Position numbers and translations under genes: made by a program
In this document: piece by piece, positions 36,052 through 47,293 of the stretch
Position numbering within the stretch: position 1 is the stretch's first letter
Layout: each line of letters starts with the position of its first letter
Source of the DNA: Candidatus Zixiibacteriota bacterium
GTDB taxonomy: Bacteria > Zixibacteria > MSB-5A5 > GN15 > FEB-12
Reading direction: 5' to 3'
Length of the DNA: 64,000 nt
NCBI GenBank assembly: GCA_022571985.1
Contig: JACZWU010000002.1
Location: 248,001 to 312,000 of the forward strand
Notes under the pieces: model-generated
What the model saw: the letters and a program-made list of their open reading frames with translations, nothing else
Database searches by the model: none
Told to the model about the DNA's origin: nothing

Positions 36052-39023
36052 GCAAGAAGAACGGCGAAATGAAAATAACAGGGAAAGATTACTGGCGCAG
36101 CCTTGACCAGCTGGCCGATACACCCGAATTCAACACTTTCCTAAAGCGGGAATTTCCTCTGGGCGCTTCGGAATTCGACAACGGCTGGTCGCGCAGAAAG
36201 TTTTTGACCCTGATGGGCGCCTCATTAGCCATGGCCGGTCTGGCCAGCTGCCGCCGTCCCGAAGAAAAAATCGTGCCTTATGTAGAACGCCCCGAAGAAG
36301 TTGTCCCCGGTGTGCCGCTTTATTACGCTACTTCGATGCCGTTTTCCGACCATGCCTTTGGCCTGGTAATTGAAAGCCACGAGGGCCGGCCGACAAAAAT
36401 CGAAGGCAACAAACTTCATTCTTCTACTCTTGGTGCTTCAAGCGCCATAATTCAGGCACAGACGCTTAGCCTGTTTGACCCCGACCGTTCCAAAAAAGTT
36501 ATTAAAGGCCAGCAGGAAAAAAGCTGGAACGATTTTGTACTTAACTGGATTAGCGCTTTTGAGAAATACAAAGAGAACAAGGGCGCCGGTTTAGCCGTCT
36601 TAAGCGGCATGTTTTCATCGCCGACATTATCACGCTTGAAAAAAACTTTTGATAAAAATTTCCCGAAGGCCAGCTGGGTGACTTACGAAGCTGTCTCTGA
36701 TGAAAATATTTACAGCGGTACCAAAGCTGCCTTTGGTAAAAGCTATCGTCCGAATTATTCATTCGACAAAGCCAGAGTTGTCCTGTCGCTCGACTCTGAT
36801 TTTCTTCTGACCGAGAGTGACAGTATCAATAATGCCAGAGGCTTTGCAGCGGCCCGAAATGTCGAAACGGAAAAAGATGAAATGAACCGCCTCTATATGG
36901 TAGAAAGCGGGTATTCTACAACCGGCGCCAACGCCGACCATCGTCAGGCCATTGGCTCAGGCGATATCGGTGCCTTTACGCTTAATCTGGCCAACGCCCT
37001 GAATAATCTGGGCATAAACGTAACCGGGACTTCTGCTCAATTAGTCTCGGACAAAAAATTTAAGTGGGTCGATGAATTAGCGCGCGATCTGGCAGGAGCC
37101 AAAGGCGCCAGTCTGGTTGTCGCCGGCAGAAGACAGCCGGCAGCGGTTCATGCGCTGGTTGCTGCTATCAATGATGCCTTAGGTAATATCGGGAAAACCG
37201 TTAAGTATTCGGAAGTTTCCGACACCAGCTCTTCCGACAGAGCCGGCCTGCAAAGCCTGGTGGCCGATATGAACGGCGGTTCCGTTTCAACTTTGATAAT
37301 GTTTGGTTCCAACCCTGTTTACGATGCTCCGGCAGATTTAGATTTTACGGCTGCCATGGCCAAAGTCAAAACCACCATTCATTTTAATGATTACGCCGAT
37401 GAAACAGGACAGCTAACTACCTGGCATGTGCCTAAGTCGCACTTCTTAGAGAGCTGGGGAGACACCCGCTCTTATGACGGTACTACCGGAGTGACACAGC
37501 CTTTGATTCTTCCGCTCTTTGGGTCGGTAAGTGAATCAGAAATGATGGGACTCTTAGCCGAAGGCAAATTCAGCAAGGGCTATGATCTGGTCCGTCAAAC
37601 CTGGAAGAACAATAATAAAGGCGGGAACTTTGAGTCTCGCTGGCGAAAAATACTCCACGACGGCTTACAGGAAAAAAGCACTTACAAATTACAAAGTCCC
37701 TCGGTTAGAAGTTCCGTCATCTCGAAGTTTTTAAATAATAATCCGCTGACGAATTCTTTGGGCACAAGCGGCATGGAGATAATTTTCCAGTCTTCGCCGA
37801 GCCTGTACGATGGCCGCTATGCCACCAACGGCTGGCTTCAGGAACTGGCCCATCCGATTTCCAAATTGACCTGGGATAACGTGGCTTATATGAGCAATGC
37901 CGACGCTAAAACTCTGGGTGTTAAAAACAGCGATGTGGTAATGCTTGAGCTTAACGGCCGTTCGTTAGAGCTGCCGGTCTGGATTCAGCCCGGACAGGCC
38001 GAAAATTCTGTGGTGGTCGAACTCGGTTATGGCCGCAAGGGAGCCTTCAAAGTAGGCGATGGTGTCGGCGGCAATGTTAATTTGCTCAGGAGTTCGAGTG
38101 CTGTCGGTTTTGCAACAGGTCTGAAAGTTACTAAAACGAATCGAACCCATGCTCTGGCCTGCACTCAGGACCACTGGAGCATGGAAGGCCGCGCTATTGT
38201 GCGCGAGGCAACATTAGAAGAATACCGTAAGCATCCTAAGTTTGCCGAAGAGGCTGTACAGCACAAACCGCTGGTGTCGGTTTTTGACGAGCACTCCTAC
38301 ACCGAAGGCTACCAATGGGGCATGACGGTTGACTTAAATTCCTGTGTCGGCTGTAACGCTTGTATGATAGCCTGCCAGAGCGAAAATAATATTCCGATAG
38401 TTGGTAAAGAGCAGGTCGCTAATGGCCGCGAGATGAACTGGATTCGTCTTGACCGCTATTATACCGGCGATGTTGAAGATCCTGAAACGGTCCATCAGCC
38501 GGTATTGTGTCAGCATTGCGAAAACGCTCCCTGCGAAACAGTCTGTCCGGTGGCAGCCACCGTGCATGACGCTGAGGGACTCAACGTCATGGTTTACAAT
38601 CGCTGCATCGGAACGCGCTACTGCTCCAACAACTGCCCCTACAAAGTGCGACGCTTCAACTTCTTTAATTACACCAAAGATTACAGCGAAGTTGAAAAAA
38701 TGACTCAGAATCCGGATGTAACGGTGCGGTTCCGCGGTGTCATGGAAAAATGTACTTACTGCACGCAGCGTATTAGTGCGGCAAAAATTGAAGCTAAAAT
38801 TAACGGCAGAAAAGTGGTCGATGGTGATATCACCACAGCCTGTCAGCAGGCTTGCCCGGTTGATGCGCTTACTTTCGGAAATATTAACGATGCCGAGAGC
38901 AGAGTCTCCAAAAAGAAAAAATTCAACCGCAATTATGCGTTATTATCAGAGCTTAATGTGAAACCGCGAACAACTTATCTGGCAAAAGTCAGAAACCCGA
39001 ATTCGCGGATAAAGAAAGCCTGA
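36048..39023 (+). CDS. actB: Alternative complex III subunit B, fused molybdopterin-oxidoreductase-like and FeS subunit
   Basis: 991 residues. A Tat-type twin-arginine region ([14 protein letters not shown]) lies near residues 48-62. A ~650-residue molybdopterin-oxidoreductase-like half, which in ActB proteins lacks the cofactor, is followed by a C-terminal ferredoxin-like half. The latter has [35 protein letters not shown] and CTYC...CQQAC clusters for four FeS centres. This fused B1/B2 form is common in alternative complex III. The subunit faces the periplasm next to ActA and ActC. Confidence 0.94.
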   Translation: MSKKNGEMKITGKDYWRSLDQLADTPEFNTFLKREFPLGASEFDNGWSRRKFLTLMGASLAMAGLASCRRPEEKIVPYVERPEEVVPGVPLYYATSMPFSDHAFGLVIESHEGRPTKIEGNKLHSSTLGASSAIIQAQTLSLFDPDRSKKVIKGQQEKSWNDFVLNWISAFEKYKENKGAGLAVLSGMFSSPTLSRLKKTFDKNFPKASWVTYEAVSDENIYSGTKAAFGKSYRPNYSFDKARVVLSLDSDFLLTESDSINNARGFAAARNVETEKDEMNRLYMVESGYSTTGANADHRQAIGSGDIGAFTLNLANALNNLGINVTGTSAQLVSDKKFKWVDELARDLAGAKGASLVVAGRRQPAAVHALVAAINDALGNIGKTVKYSEVSDTSSSDRAGLQSLVADMNGGSVSTLIMFGSNPVYDAPADLDFTAAMAKVKTTIHFNDYADETGQLTTWHVPKSHFLESWGDTRSYDGTTGVTQPLILPLFGSVSESEMMGLLAEGKFSKGYDLVRQTWKNNNKGGNFESRWRKILHDGLQEKSTYKLQSPSVRSSVISKFLNNNPLTNSLGTSGMEIIFQSSPSLYDGRYATNGWLQELAHPISKLTWDNVAYMSNADAKTLGVKNSDVVMLELNGRSLELPVWIQPGQAENSVVVELGYGRKGAFKVGDGVGGNVNLLRSSSAVGFATGLKVTKTNRTHALACTQDHWSMEGRAIVREATLEEYRKHPKFAEEAVQHKPLVSVFDEHSYTEGYQWGMTVDLNSCVGCNACMIACQSENNIPIVGKEQVANGREMNWIRLDRYYTGDVEDPETVHQPVLCQHCENAPCETVCPVAATVHDAEGLNVMVYNRCIGTRYCSNNCPYKVRRFNFFNYTKDYSEVEKMTQNPDVTVRFRGVMEKCTYCTQRISAAKIEAKINGRKVVDGDITTACQQACPVDALTFGNINDAESRVSKKKKFNRNYALLSELNVKPRTTYLAKVRNPNSRIKKA

Positions 39024-39045
39024 ACTAATTTTTAAGGAAAAAGAA

Positions 39046-40464
39046 TTGGCGGAATTGGCACAGACAGAAACTAAAGCCTTACAAGAACCGGCGCATCACG
39101 AACTGCTTATTACCGGTGATCCGAGTTTTGAGCAGGTCACTGATTCCGTCAGCAGAATTGTAGAAGGTAAAACACCAAAAGCCTGGTGGGTGCTTTTTGG
39201 AATTTCATCGTCGGCGACTCTTCTTTTGCTGGTGGCCATTGCCTATCTGTTCTGGGAAGGAATCGGCATCTGGGGTCTGAACGTTCCTGTCGCCTGGGGA
39301 CTTGCCATTGTAAATTTAGTTTTCTGGATAGGTATCGGTCATGCCGGCACGCTTATTTCGGCGGTTTTGTTTTTGCTGCGTCAAAGATGGCGCACCTCGA
39401 TAAACCGTTTCGCCGAGGCGATGACTATTTTTGCGGTAATTTGCGCGCTTATTTTCCCGGCTATCCATGTCGGTCGAATTTGGGTTGTCTACTATATCTT
39501 TCCAATTCCCAATCAGATGAGTATCTGGCCCAATTTCCGATCTCCGCTTTTGTGGGATGTCTTCGCGTTCGGCACCTACTTTACGGTTTCTCTTTTGTTC
39601 TGGTATGTCGGACTAATACCGGATCTGGCAACTCTGCGCGAACGGACTACCAACAGGATAAAAAAGATTGTTTTTGGCGTTCTCTCGCTCGGCTGGCACG
39701 GCGGCAATAAGCAGTGGAAACATTATGAGATGGCTTATTTGATATTAGCGGCTATTGCTACACCGCTGGTGCTATCTGTGCACAGTATAGTCAGTATGGA
39801 TTTCGCGGTGTCGCTTCTCCCGGGCTGGCATACCACTATCTTTCCGCCATATTTTGTAGCCGGCGCTATTTTCTCAGGATTCGCCATGGTAATGACTCTG
39901 GCTATTTTGACACGTGCCACCTTGGGCCTTAAAGATATTTTCAATATGCGTGTATTGGAGAGAATGAATTTGATAATGCTGGTGACCGGTTCGATGGTCG
40001 GCTATGCCTACGCCATGGAGTTTTTCATCGCCTGGTACAGCGGCAACGAGTATGAGATGTTTGCTTTTGTTAACAGGGCTTTTGGTCCCTACGCCTGGGC
40101 TTACTGGATTATGATTTCCTGTAACGTGATTGTCCCGCAGTTTTTCTGGTCAAAAAGATTGCGAACCAATATAGCTTTTATGTTTATTGCATCGATACTG
40201 ATTAACATAGGTATGTGGTTTGAAAGATTTGTGATTGTGGTAACGCTTTCACGCGACTATCTGCCGTCTGCCTGGGGCTACTATACACCGACTTTCTGGG
40301 ACATTGCCATATTGATCGGCTCGTTCGGTCTTTTCTTCAGTCTCTTCCTGTTGTTTTTGAGGTTCCTGCCGATGGCGGCGATGTCTGAAGTCAAAGGCGT
40401 TTTGCCGCAGGCTGACCCGCACTATGCCGGAAACATACAGGCCCATAGCCAGGCGGTGAGTTAA
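39046..40464 (+). CDS. actC: Alternative complex III subunit C, NrfD/PsrC family quinol-site membrane subunit
   Basis: 472 residues with about ten membrane helices. It contains the family's [14 protein letters not shown] and HWW-less helical core, with [12 protein letters not shown] in the second half, as in ActC/NrfD-type subunits that bind menaquinol or ubiquinol. The start is TTG at 39046 after AAGGA. It is the first of two NrfD-like subunits in the locus (the other is ActF). It lies 22 nt after actB and abuts actD. Confidence 0.93.
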   Translation: MAELAQTETKALQEPAHHELLITGDPSFEQVTDSVSRIVEGKTPKAWWVLFGISSSATLLLLVAIAYLFWEGIGIWGLNVPVAWGLAIVNLVFWIGIGHAGTLISAVLFLLRQRWRTSINRFAEAMTIFAVICALIFPAIHVGRIWVVYYIFPIPNQMSIWPNFRSPLLWDVFAFGTYFTVSLLFWYVGLIPDLATLRERTTNRIKKIVFGVLSLGWHGGNKQWKHYEMAYLILAAIATPLVLSVHSIVSMDFAVSLLPGWHTTIFPPYFVAGAIFSGFAMVMTLAILTRATLGLKDIFNMRVLERMNLIMLVTGSMVGYAYAMEFFIAWYSGNEYEMFAFVNRAFGPYAWAYWIMISCNVIVPQFFWSKRLRTNIAFMFIASILINIGMWFERFVIVVTLSRDYLPSAWGYYTPTFWDIAILIGSFGLFFSLFLLFLRFLPMAAMSEVKGVLPQADPHYAGNIQAHSQAVS

Positions 40465-41013
40465 ATGATGAAACTGGTCAAGAAAATAGACAGAGTGATT
40501 CTGGCCGAGTTTGGCTCACCCAAAGAACTGTTAAAAGCCGCTGAAAAAATGCGCCAGGAAGGCTATAAAGAATTTGACTGCCACTCTCCTTTTCATATAC
40601 ACGGTATGGATGCTGCTATGGGATTGAAACGTTCGCCTCTTGGTTATATAGTATTTGCATTCGCAACAATGGGACTATTGGGGGCGCTTGGTCTGCAGTA
40701 TTGGACAAGTGCGGTTGATTATCCTCTGGTGATTTCCGGCAAGCCGTTTTTCAGCGGTCCGGCATTCGTACCGGTTGTATTCGCCCTGACAATTTTAACT
40801 GCAGCTATTACGGCAGTTGTAGGGATGATTGTCATAAACCGGCTGCCGCGCCTGAGACATCCGTTGTTTAGCTCAGACAGGTTCGGCAAGTTTTCCGATG
40901 GCAGCTTTTTCATAAGTGTCGAATCAAGTGACAAAAAATATAACGATGCTCATACTGCCGGTTTCTTAAAAACTATCGGTGGACAGAATATAGAAATATT
41001 AAAAGACGAATGA
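40465..41013 (+). CDS. actD: Alternative complex III subunit D (DUF3341)
   Basis: 182 residues. The DUF3341 N-terminal part (FGSPKELLKAAEKMRQEGYKEFDCHSPFHIHGMD) is followed by two membrane helices (~62-80 and ~98-125) and a short soluble tail. ActD is a structural membrane subunit of the complex without a redox cofactor. The ATG immediately follows the actC TAA, with a second ATG next to it. Its stop overlaps the actE ATG. Confidence 0.9.
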   Translation: MMKLVKKIDRVILAEFGSPKELLKAAEKMRQEGYKEFDCHSPFHIHGMDAAMGLKRSPLGYIVFAFATMGLLGALGLQYWTSAVDYPLVISGKPFFSGPAFVPVVFALTILTAAITAVVGMIVINRLPRLRHPLFSSDRFGKFSDGSFFISVESSDKKYNDAHTAGFLKTIGGQNIEILKDE

Positions 41014-41645
41014 AAATTTTTGGCAGCACAAATTCTGCATTCAAGCAGAGCCTAATCTTTCTGGCGGGCGCCTTGATACTTGTTTCAAGCGGTTGTTACC
41101 GGGGTAAACCTTCCAAAGAACCGCCGATTCATATAAACCCTAATATGGACGATCAGCCCAGATTTAACGCCCAGAAAGCGAGCGATTTTTTCGAGGACGG
41201 ACGGGCCATGCGTGATCTGATAGAAGGCACCTTACCGCGCGGGTTCCTGCGTGAAGATGTTATCTACTATACCGGCAAAGACGCCGGCGGCAAACTGGTC
41301 AAAAAATCTCCGGTGGCGCCGACAATGGCAGTTCTAAAAAGGGGCCAGGAGCGCTTTAATATTTACTGCTCGCCCTGCCACAGCCGCTTGGGCGATGGTA
41401 AGGGCATGGTAGTGCAAAGGGGCATGTTCCCGCCACCGACCTACCATCAGGCCAGAATCCGGGATATCGAAGACGGCCATATTTTTGACGTTATTACCAA
41501 TGGCATTCGTAATATGCCTTCATACAAAAGTCAGATTCCGGTATCGGACCGCTGGGCGATTATCAATTATTTGAGAGTCCTGCAGCGCAGCCAGAATGCA
41601 GAGCTTAAAGATATTCCTGAAAGCGAAAGAGCCGGGATTAAGTGA
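41010..41645 (+). CDS. actE: Alternative complex III subunit E, monoheme cytochrome c lipoprotein
   Basis: 211 residues. A lipoprotein signal with lipobox LVSSGC near residues 22-27 precedes a periplasmic domain with one CSPCH heme site (~125) and a later Met ligand candidate in IRNMPSY. This is the usual ActE pattern: a lipid-anchored monoheme cytochrome that hands electrons onward. It overlaps actD by four bases (ATGA). Confidence 0.92.
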   Translation: MKIFGSTNSAFKQSLIFLAGALILVSSGCYRGKPSKEPPIHINPNMDDQPRFNAQKASDFFEDGRAMRDLIEGTLPRGFLREDVIYYTGKDAGGKLVKKSPVAPTMAVLKRGQERFNIYCSPCHSRLGDGKGMVVQRGMFPPPTYHQARIRDIEDGHIFDVITNGIRNMPSYKSQIPVSDRWAIINYLRVLQRSQNAELKDIPESERAGIK

Positions 41646-41652
41646 AGAGAAT

Positions 41653-42834
41653 ATGAAATTAGACAGCAATACCTATAAGTTTACAGATAAAGGCAACCTG
41701 GGCAATATCGCTCTTGTGGTCGGTATCGTCGGGCTGGCTGCTTCTGCGGTCGGCTATTTTCAGGACAGCCATCAGTTTTATTTCTCATATCTTGTAGCGT
41801 TTTTCTTCTGGATGACGGTCGCACTGGGAGCGCTCTTTTTTAATCTGCTGCATCATTTAACCAGAGCCAGCTGGAGTACGGTGCTTCGTAAGCTGACTGA
41901 AAGTATGATGTCTACTATTCCGTTTATGTTTGTAATGATGATTCCGGTTCTACTGGGAATGCATGAATTATATCACTGGACTCACGAAGATGTACTTGCT
42001 ACGGACATAATTTTACAGAATAAAGCGGCTTATTTGAATATTCCTTTTTTCATAATCAGGGTAGTTTTCTATTTCGCAGTCTGGTCAATTATGACATTGA
42101 TTCTTACTAAAAATTCTGCCAAACAGGATATTAAACACGAAGATTCCATACTGGCCAGGATGCGCAAGTACAGCGCCCCGGGGATGATGCTCTTTGCATT
42201 CACAATTACATTTGCAGCCTTTGACTGGCTGATGTCGCTGGAGCCGCACTGGTTTTCAACTATCTTTGGGGTCTATATTTTCTGCGGAACGTTTATTTCC
42301 ATGCTGGCCTTTACAATTATTATGGTCAGGTATCAAAATATTAAGGGCGCTTTTGACGGTATTGTTACGGTCGAGCACAGACATACTCTGGGTAAGCTTT
42401 TATTCGCGTTTACAATAATGTGGGCCTATATGGGTTTCAGCCAGTACTTGCTGATCTGGTATGCCAACATGCCCGAAGAAACGTTCTGGTATTTGCAGCG
42501 CTGGGAAGGTTCCTGGAGAACTTTGAGCATTATTCTGCCGATTGCTCATTTTGGTCTGCCTTTTGTAGCGCTTATTCCCCAGGCTGCCAAACGAAGCGGG
42601 AACTGGCTTTTGATGATGGCTTTTTATATGCTGCTTATGCGATACATGGACCTTTACTGGATTGCCATGCCGACCCATAGCCCGGACGGCATCCATTATT
42701 CGTGGATGGATATTTCAACAATGGCCGGAATCGGCGGCATTTTCATCTGGCTTTTCTGGCGGAAATATACAGCGGGCGCTGCTGTGCCGGTAAACGACCC
42801 GGGACTTAAAGTTTCCATGGAACACGTTAACTAA
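41653..42834 (+). CDS. actF: Alternative complex III subunit F, second NrfD-like membrane subunit
   Basis: 393 residues from the ATG at 41653. I prefer this to an upstream start inside actE because it follows the actE stop by 7 nt and begins the conserved YKFTDKGN region. It has about ten membrane helices, with HHLTRASWSTVLRKLTE and FDWLMSLEPHWFSTIFG conserved in ActF. It pairs with ActC in the membrane and is proposed to contribute to proton movement. The locus lacks an actG. Confidence 0.92.
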   Translation: MKLDSNTYKFTDKGNLGNIALVVGIVGLAASAVGYFQDSHQFYFSYLVAFFFWMTVALGALFFNLLHHLTRASWSTVLRKLTESMMSTIPFMFVMMIPVLLGMHELYHWTHEDVLATDIILQNKAAYLNIPFFIIRVVFYFAVWSIMTLILTKNSAKQDIKHEDSILARMRKYSAPGMMLFAFTITFAAFDWLMSLEPHWFSTIFGVYIFCGTFISMLAFTIIMVRYQNIKGAFDGIVTVEHRHTLGKLLFAFTIMWAYMGFSQYLLIWYANMPEETFWYLQRWEGSWRTLSIILPIAHFGLPFVALIPQAAKRSGNWLLMMAFYMLLMRYMDLYWIAMPTHSPDGIHYSWMDISTMAGIGGIFIWLFWRKYTAGAAVPVNDPGLKVSMEHVN

Positions 42835-42849
42835 AAAGGAAATGAGAAC

Positions 42850-43170
42850 TTGTCACACGACTTAGGACATGCCGGAGGTTACGAAAAAACTGATATAGAT
42901 ATCAAAAAAATTGTTATCTCTGCAGTTGTGCTAATCGTTTTTCTGGTAGTTTCTGTAATTCTTGTTGAAGATTATTTCATATATAAGAAAGAACAGATGT
43001 ACCATGAAATGGTATTGGAGCCTGAGAACCCGCAGTTAATTGAGTTAAGAGCCAAAGAAAGCAGGATTCTTGGTTCGTACGGTCTGGCAGATTCAGCAGC
43101 CGGTGAATATCACATACCGATAGACAGCGCCATGAAACAAGCTGCAGCAGAAGCGGGTGGAAAAAATTAA
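42850..43170 (+). CDS. Small single-pass membrane protein between actF and sco
   Basis: 106 residues. A short N-terminal cytoplasmic part, one membrane helix (~23-43), and a periplasmic tail with E..LR..E...L..YG and a conserved-looking IPIDSAM near residue 93. No cofactor motif is present. The start is TTG at 42850. I have no named family for it. Its position in the middle of the respiratory operon, with the next gene starting at the base after its stop, suggests a role in complex III/oxidase assembly or as an accessory subunit. Confidence 0.7.
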   Translation: MSHDLGHAGGYEKTDIDIKKIVISAVVLIVFLVVSVILVEDYFIYKKEQMYHEMVLEPENPQLIELRAKESRILGSYGLADSAAGEYHIPIDSAMKQAAAEAGGKN

Positions 43171-44046
43171 ATGAATCAAGCTGCCATGACATGCAAGAAA
43201 ATATTACTGGCTGCTTTGGTTGGCCTGTTTGTCTGTTCTGCCGCTGGAGCTCAGGTTGTGCGGGACTCTGTTTCAGAACTGATGGGGATTGACATAATTG
43301 AACATCTGGGTGACTCTCTGCCGCTGAATCTTTCATTTGTAGATGACGACGGCAACGAAGTTACTTTATCCGATTACTTCAAGGGTGACAAGCCGGTATT
43401 ACTAACTCTCGGTTATTATGAATGCCCCATGCTTTGCAATCTTGTCTTCAATGGCGTCAGCGAGGGCATCAAAGAACTGGGCTGGGTTCCGGGAGAAAAG
43501 TACGAAGTTGTCAGTGTTAGTATTGATCCTCTGGAAACATTCGAACTGGCGGCTAACAAGAAGGCAAATTATATCAAATTTCTGGAGATGCCTGAAGCCG
43601 CAGCTGGCTGGCATTTTCTGGTGACAGAAAGCGAAAACGCTAAAACTCTGGCAGATGCCATAGGTTTCAAATACTACTATGTAGAAGACCGCGATGAATA
43701 TGCGCACGCGGCAGCTGCCTATCTGATATCACCCGACGGTGTTATCAGCCGTTACTTATATGGCATTCAGTATACGGGAATTAATTTGAAACTTGGTCTC
43801 TTGGAAGCCTCTGAAGGTAAGATTGGCAGCACTATGGATAAAATCCTGTTGTACTGCTTTCGCTACGACCCGGATGCCAAGGGGTATGTGCTCTTTGCTC
43901 AGAACGCTATGAAAGTTGGCGGAGTAGCCACAGTGATTCTTATCGCACTATTGGTAGGTTCACTCTACTTAAAAGAGCGGCTGAAAGCGCGAAGTGAAAC
44001 TGCAGCGGTTTTAGAAAAAAACAAAAGTTCGGAAAGTTACAGTTAG
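43171..44046 (+). CDS. SCO1/SenC family copper chaperone, with C-terminal membrane helix
   Basis: 291 residues. Signal or anchor helix ~10-28, a thioredoxin-fold domain with the copper-binding C85-x3-C89 (CPMLC) and a conserved His in YAHAAAAYL near 181, then a second membrane helix (~243-262). SCO proteins deliver copper to the CuA site of cytochrome oxidase subunit II, whose gene is next. A second SCO gene is at 47805. The extra C-terminal helix is shared by some FCB-group SCO proteins. Confidence 0.88.
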   Translation: MNQAAMTCKKILLAALVGLFVCSAAGAQVVRDSVSELMGIDIIEHLGDSLPLNLSFVDDDGNEVTLSDYFKGDKPVLLTLGYYECPMLCNLVFNGVSEGIKELGWVPGEKYEVVSVSIDPLETFELAANKKANYIKFLEMPEAAAGWHFLVTESENAKTLADAIGFKYYYVEDRDEYAHAAAAYLISPDGVISRYLYGIQYTGINLKLGLLEASEGKIGSTMDKILLYCFRYDPDAKGYVLFAQNAMKVGGVATVILIALLVGSLYLKERLKARSETAAVLEKNKSSESYS

Positions 44047-44053
44047 AAGCAAT

Positions 44054-44998
44054 ATGGATACAACTCGTTCATTGTTTTTACCGCCGCAAGGCTCGACAGT
44101 CGCCAGTGATGTTGACGCCCTCTTTGGATTCATTTTCTGGATCTCTCTTTTTTTCTTCGTGGGAGTCACAGCCTTAACAGTCTATTTTTGCATTAAGTAT
44201 AAGCGGAAAGACGGCAAGAGCGAGACCACGCCGTATATTGAGAGCATGGCGCTCGAGATTACCTGGATAGTCATTCCGACAATTTTGCTTATGGTTATAT
44301 TTGTCTGGGGGTTTCAGGATTTCGTAAGGCTGCATATCGTGCCCGCGAATTCAATGGAAATTAAAGTTACCGGACAAAAATGGTTCTGGAGTTACAATTA
44401 CGAAGAAGGAGCCACCGGAGTTGGTGAACTGGTAGTTCCGGTTGGTAAGCCTGTTAAACTTCTTATGTCATCCAAAGATGTCATTCACAGTTTCTTTGTA
44501 CCGGCATTCAGGATAAAAATGGATGTATTACCTAACCGCTACACTATTACCTGGTTTGAAGCGACCATGACGGGCGAGTTTGAAATTTATTGCACCGAGT
44601 TTTGCGGCAAGGGGCATTCTGAAATGTGGGGTACGGTAAAAGTTCTGCCACAGGATGAATTTGACAAGTGGCTCGAAGCCGGTAGCGGACCGGGTGAAGG
44701 TGAGTCGATGAAAGATTACGGGGCCAGAATGTTTGTCAAAAATGCCTGCAACACCTGCCATTCCCTTGATGGCTCTAAAAACGTCGGCCCGACTTTCCAG
44801 GGACTCTTTGGCAGGCGTGAAGTTATGTCCGATGGCACGGCGATTACGGTAGATGAAAATTATATCAGAGAGTCAGTCTTGAACCCGATGGCCAAACAGG
44901 TAGCCGGATTTGATCCGGTAATGCCAACTTATCAAGGTATTCTAAAAGACGTTGATATTGATGGGCTGATAGCATATATAAAATCTTTGGAGAATTAA
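44054..44998 (+). CDS. coxB: Cytochrome c oxidase subunit II with fused cytochrome c (caa3 type)
   Basis: 314 residues. Two N-terminal membrane helices (~22-45 and ~70-92), a CuA cupredoxin domain with H in VIHSFFVPAF and the CTEFCGKGHSEM CuA-binding segment, and a C-terminal cytochrome c domain with CNTCH near residue 233. The fused cytochrome marks a caa3 oxidase that can accept electrons from alternative complex III directly. It lies 7 nt after sco. Confidence 0.95.
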   Translation: MDTTRSLFLPPQGSTVASDVDALFGFIFWISLFFFVGVTALTVYFCIKYKRKDGKSETTPYIESMALEITWIVIPTILLMVIFVWGFQDFVRLHIVPANSMEIKVTGQKWFWSYNYEEGATGVGELVVPVGKPVKLLMSSKDVIHSFFVPAFRIKMDVLPNRYTITWFEATMTGEFEIYCTEFCGKGHSEMWGTVKVLPQDEFDKWLEAGSGPGEGESMKDYGARMFVKNACNTCHSLDGSKNVGPTFQGLFGRREVMSDGTAITVDENYIRESVLNPMAKQVAGFDPVMPTYQGILKDVDIDGLIAYIKSLEN

Positions 44999-45016
44999 AA
45001 TAAGCTGATAAGTAAT

Positions 45017-46645
45017 ATGGAACATACAATACCAGAAAAACATTATTTGAACGAAGCCACAGGTTGGAAATCCTGGCTGATGACACTCGACCATAAACGT
45101 ATCGGCATTCTCTATATGATTATGGTTATGTTTTCGTTCTTTTTGGGGGGAGTATTCGCGCTGCTAATTCGCTGGGAACTGCTCAGCCCCGATAAAATTC
45201 TGATGGGTCCAGAGATGTACAATCAGGCGTTTTCTCTGCACGGCATCATAATGATATTTCTCTTTATCATTCCTTCCATACCGGCTATTCTCGGAAATTT
45301 TGTAATGCCGCTGATGATTGGCGCCAAGGATGTGGCTTTCCCCAGGCTAAACCTGGCCAGCTGGTATATTTATGTGATAGGTTTTTGCTTTGCAGTTTAT
45401 GCTCTTTTTACCGGAGGTATTGATACCGGCTGGACTTTCTACACTCCTTACAGCAGCGAGTCAACAACGGCCGTAATCCCAATCCTGACAGCAGCCTTTG
45501 TATTGGGCTTTTCGTCAATATTCACCGGCTTAAACTTCATTGTCACCATTCATAGACTTCGCGCACCCGGCATGACCTGGTTTCAACTGCCGCTTTTTGT
45601 CTGGGCAATCTATGCTACAGCCTTGATTCAGGTTCTGGCTACGCCGGTGCTGGGCATTACCCTGGCGCTGCTCATGCTCGAAAGGGTTGTCGGCATTGGT
45701 ATTTTTGATCCGGCTATGGGTGGTGATCCGGTTTTGTTCCAGCACTTCTTCTGGTTCTATTCTCACCCGGCCGTTTATATAATGATTTTGCCAGGAATGG
45801 GAATTATAAGTGAACTGATAGCAACATTCTCACACCGTCGTATTTTCGGCTACAAGTTCATTGCTTTTTCAAGCTTGGGGATTGCCTTTACCGGCTTCTT
45901 AGTCTGGGGACATCATATGTTTGTTTCCGGGCAGTCAGATTTGGCTGCTGTTATTTTCTCTTTCCTGACATTCTTCGTGGGAATTCCATCGGGTATTAAA
46001 ATACTCAATTGGATTGCCACCATGTACAAAGGCTCAATAAGTCTCGATACACCAATGTTGTGGGCCTTGTCATTCTTGATTCTCTTTTCCATAGGAGGCT
46101 TTACAGGTATTGTCTTGGGAACTTTATCTATCGATGTCCACCTGCATGATACATACTTCGTGGTATCGCATTTCCATTATGTAATGGTAGGCGGTACTGT
46201 CATGGCAATATTTGGCGGACTTCACTACTGGTGGCCAAAAATCTGGGGCCGAATGTATAACGAAACACTGGCGCGTATCGCCGTAGTTATGATATTTGTC
46301 GGATTTAATATTACATTTTTTGTTCAGTTCATTATGGGCACGCAAGGGATGCCGCGCAGGTATGCCACCTATCTGCCGCAGTTTCAGGGAATGCACGGCT
46401 TTTCATCTATTGGCGCTCTTATAATGGGGGTCGGTTTTTTGCTGATCGCGATTTATCTGATTTATGCCATTTTCAAAGGCAAGCCGGCCGGACCCAATCC
46501 CTGGAGAGCGCTGACAATGGAATGGGAGACGCCTTCACCGCCGACTGCTGGCAATTTTGAAGGTCAGCCTATATTAGAACACGGGCCGTACGACTATGAC
46601 AAAGTAATTCCGGAAAACGCTCTTAAGCCGTACAAAACTATATGA
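45017..46645 (+). CDS. coxA: Cytochrome c oxidase subunit I, A2-type heme-copper oxidase
   Basis: 542 residues with twelve membrane helices. The CuB histidine region is WFYSHPAVY and [10 protein letters not shown]; the heme a/a3 ligands are in [14 protein letters not shown]. In the first motif YS-HPAVY replaces the A1-type HPEVY glutamate, which is the YS signature of A2-type caa3 oxidases. It reduces O2 to water and pumps protons. Its stop overlaps coxC (ATGA). Confidence 0.96.
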   Translation: MEHTIPEKHYLNEATGWKSWLMTLDHKRIGILYMIMVMFSFFLGGVFALLIRWELLSPDKILMGPEMYNQAFSLHGIIMIFLFIIPSIPAILGNFVMPLMIGAKDVAFPRLNLASWYIYVIGFCFAVYALFTGGIDTGWTFYTPYSSESTTAVIPILTAAFVLGFSSIFTGLNFIVTIHRLRAPGMTWFQLPLFVWAIYATALIQVLATPVLGITLALLMLERVVGIGIFDPAMGGDPVLFQHFFWFYSHPAVYIMILPGMGIISELIATFSHRRIFGYKFIAFSSLGIAFTGFLVWGHHMFVSGQSDLAAVIFSFLTFFVGIPSGIKILNWIATMYKGSISLDTPMLWALSFLILFSIGGFTGIVLGTLSIDVHLHDTYFVVSHFHYVMVGGTVMAIFGGLHYWWPKIWGRMYNETLARIAVVMIFVGFNITFFVQFIMGTQGMPRRYATYLPQFQGMHGFSSIGALIMGVGFLLIAIYLIYAIFKGKPAGPNPWRALTMEWETPSPPTAGNFEGQPILEHGPYDYDKVIPENALKPYKTI

Positions 46646-47289
46646 GTCAAATTACAGAACATCCGGCACACCTGCAGCATCACTTTACTGACGTCCATCA
46701 GCAGGCCGAGTCTGCCAAACTTGGCATGTGGATTTTTCTGTTAACTGAAGTTTTACTCTTTGGCGGGCTTTTCTGTTTCTATGCCATATACCGCTCTTGG
46801 AATCCGGATATGTTCCACAATGCTCACGCTTTTCTCAATGTCTGGATGGGTGCTACCAACACCGTGGTCTTGATTGTAAGCTCTCTTACTATGGCGCTGG
46901 CTATTCGTTCCATGCAGCTTGGTAAACGTAAGCTTACCATGTGGTTTCTGGCGGGAACTGTTCTCCTGGCCTGTGTCTTTATGGTAATTAAATATTTTGA
47001 ATATAGTCACAAAATTCATCTCGGTCAGCTGCCGGGCAAGTGGTATTTCTTTGAGGGTATCGCAGGCACCAATCCGCATATATTTTTCTCGGCTTATTTT
47101 CTGATGACCGGACTGCACGGCTTTCACGTCCTGGGCGGTATCGGAGTAATCACCTGGCTGTTTATCAAGACTGCACGCGGGTCCTTTTCTCCGGAGTATT
47201 ACACTCCCATCGAAATGACCGGACTCTACTGGCATTTGGTTGACTTAATCTGGATTTTCCTGTTCCCGTTATTTTATTTAATAGGATGA
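46642..47289 (+). CDS. coxC: Cytochrome c oxidase subunit III
   Basis: 215 residues with five membrane helices, and the family's [17 protein letters not shown] start and FHVLGGIG and [15 protein letters not shown] end. It stabilises subunit I. It overlaps coxA by four bases and is followed 4 nt later by the subunit IV gene. Confidence 0.94.
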   Translation: MSQITEHPAHLQHHFTDVHQQAESAKLGMWIFLLTEVLLFGGLFCFYAIYRSWNPDMFHNAHAFLNVWMGATNTVVLIVSSLTMALAIRSMQLGKRKLTMWFLAGTVLLACVFMVIKYFEYSHKIHLGQLPGKWYFFEGIAGTNPHIFFSAYFLMTGLHGFHVLGGIGVITWLFIKTARGSFSPEYYTPIEMTGLYWHLVDLIWIFLFPLFYLIG

Positions 47290-47293
47290 TGAC

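Noticed and set aside
41596-41652. Earlier start for actF inside actE
   Set aside because: The ATG at 41653 follows the actE stop and begins the conserved region; the earlier start would add an unrelated peptide.
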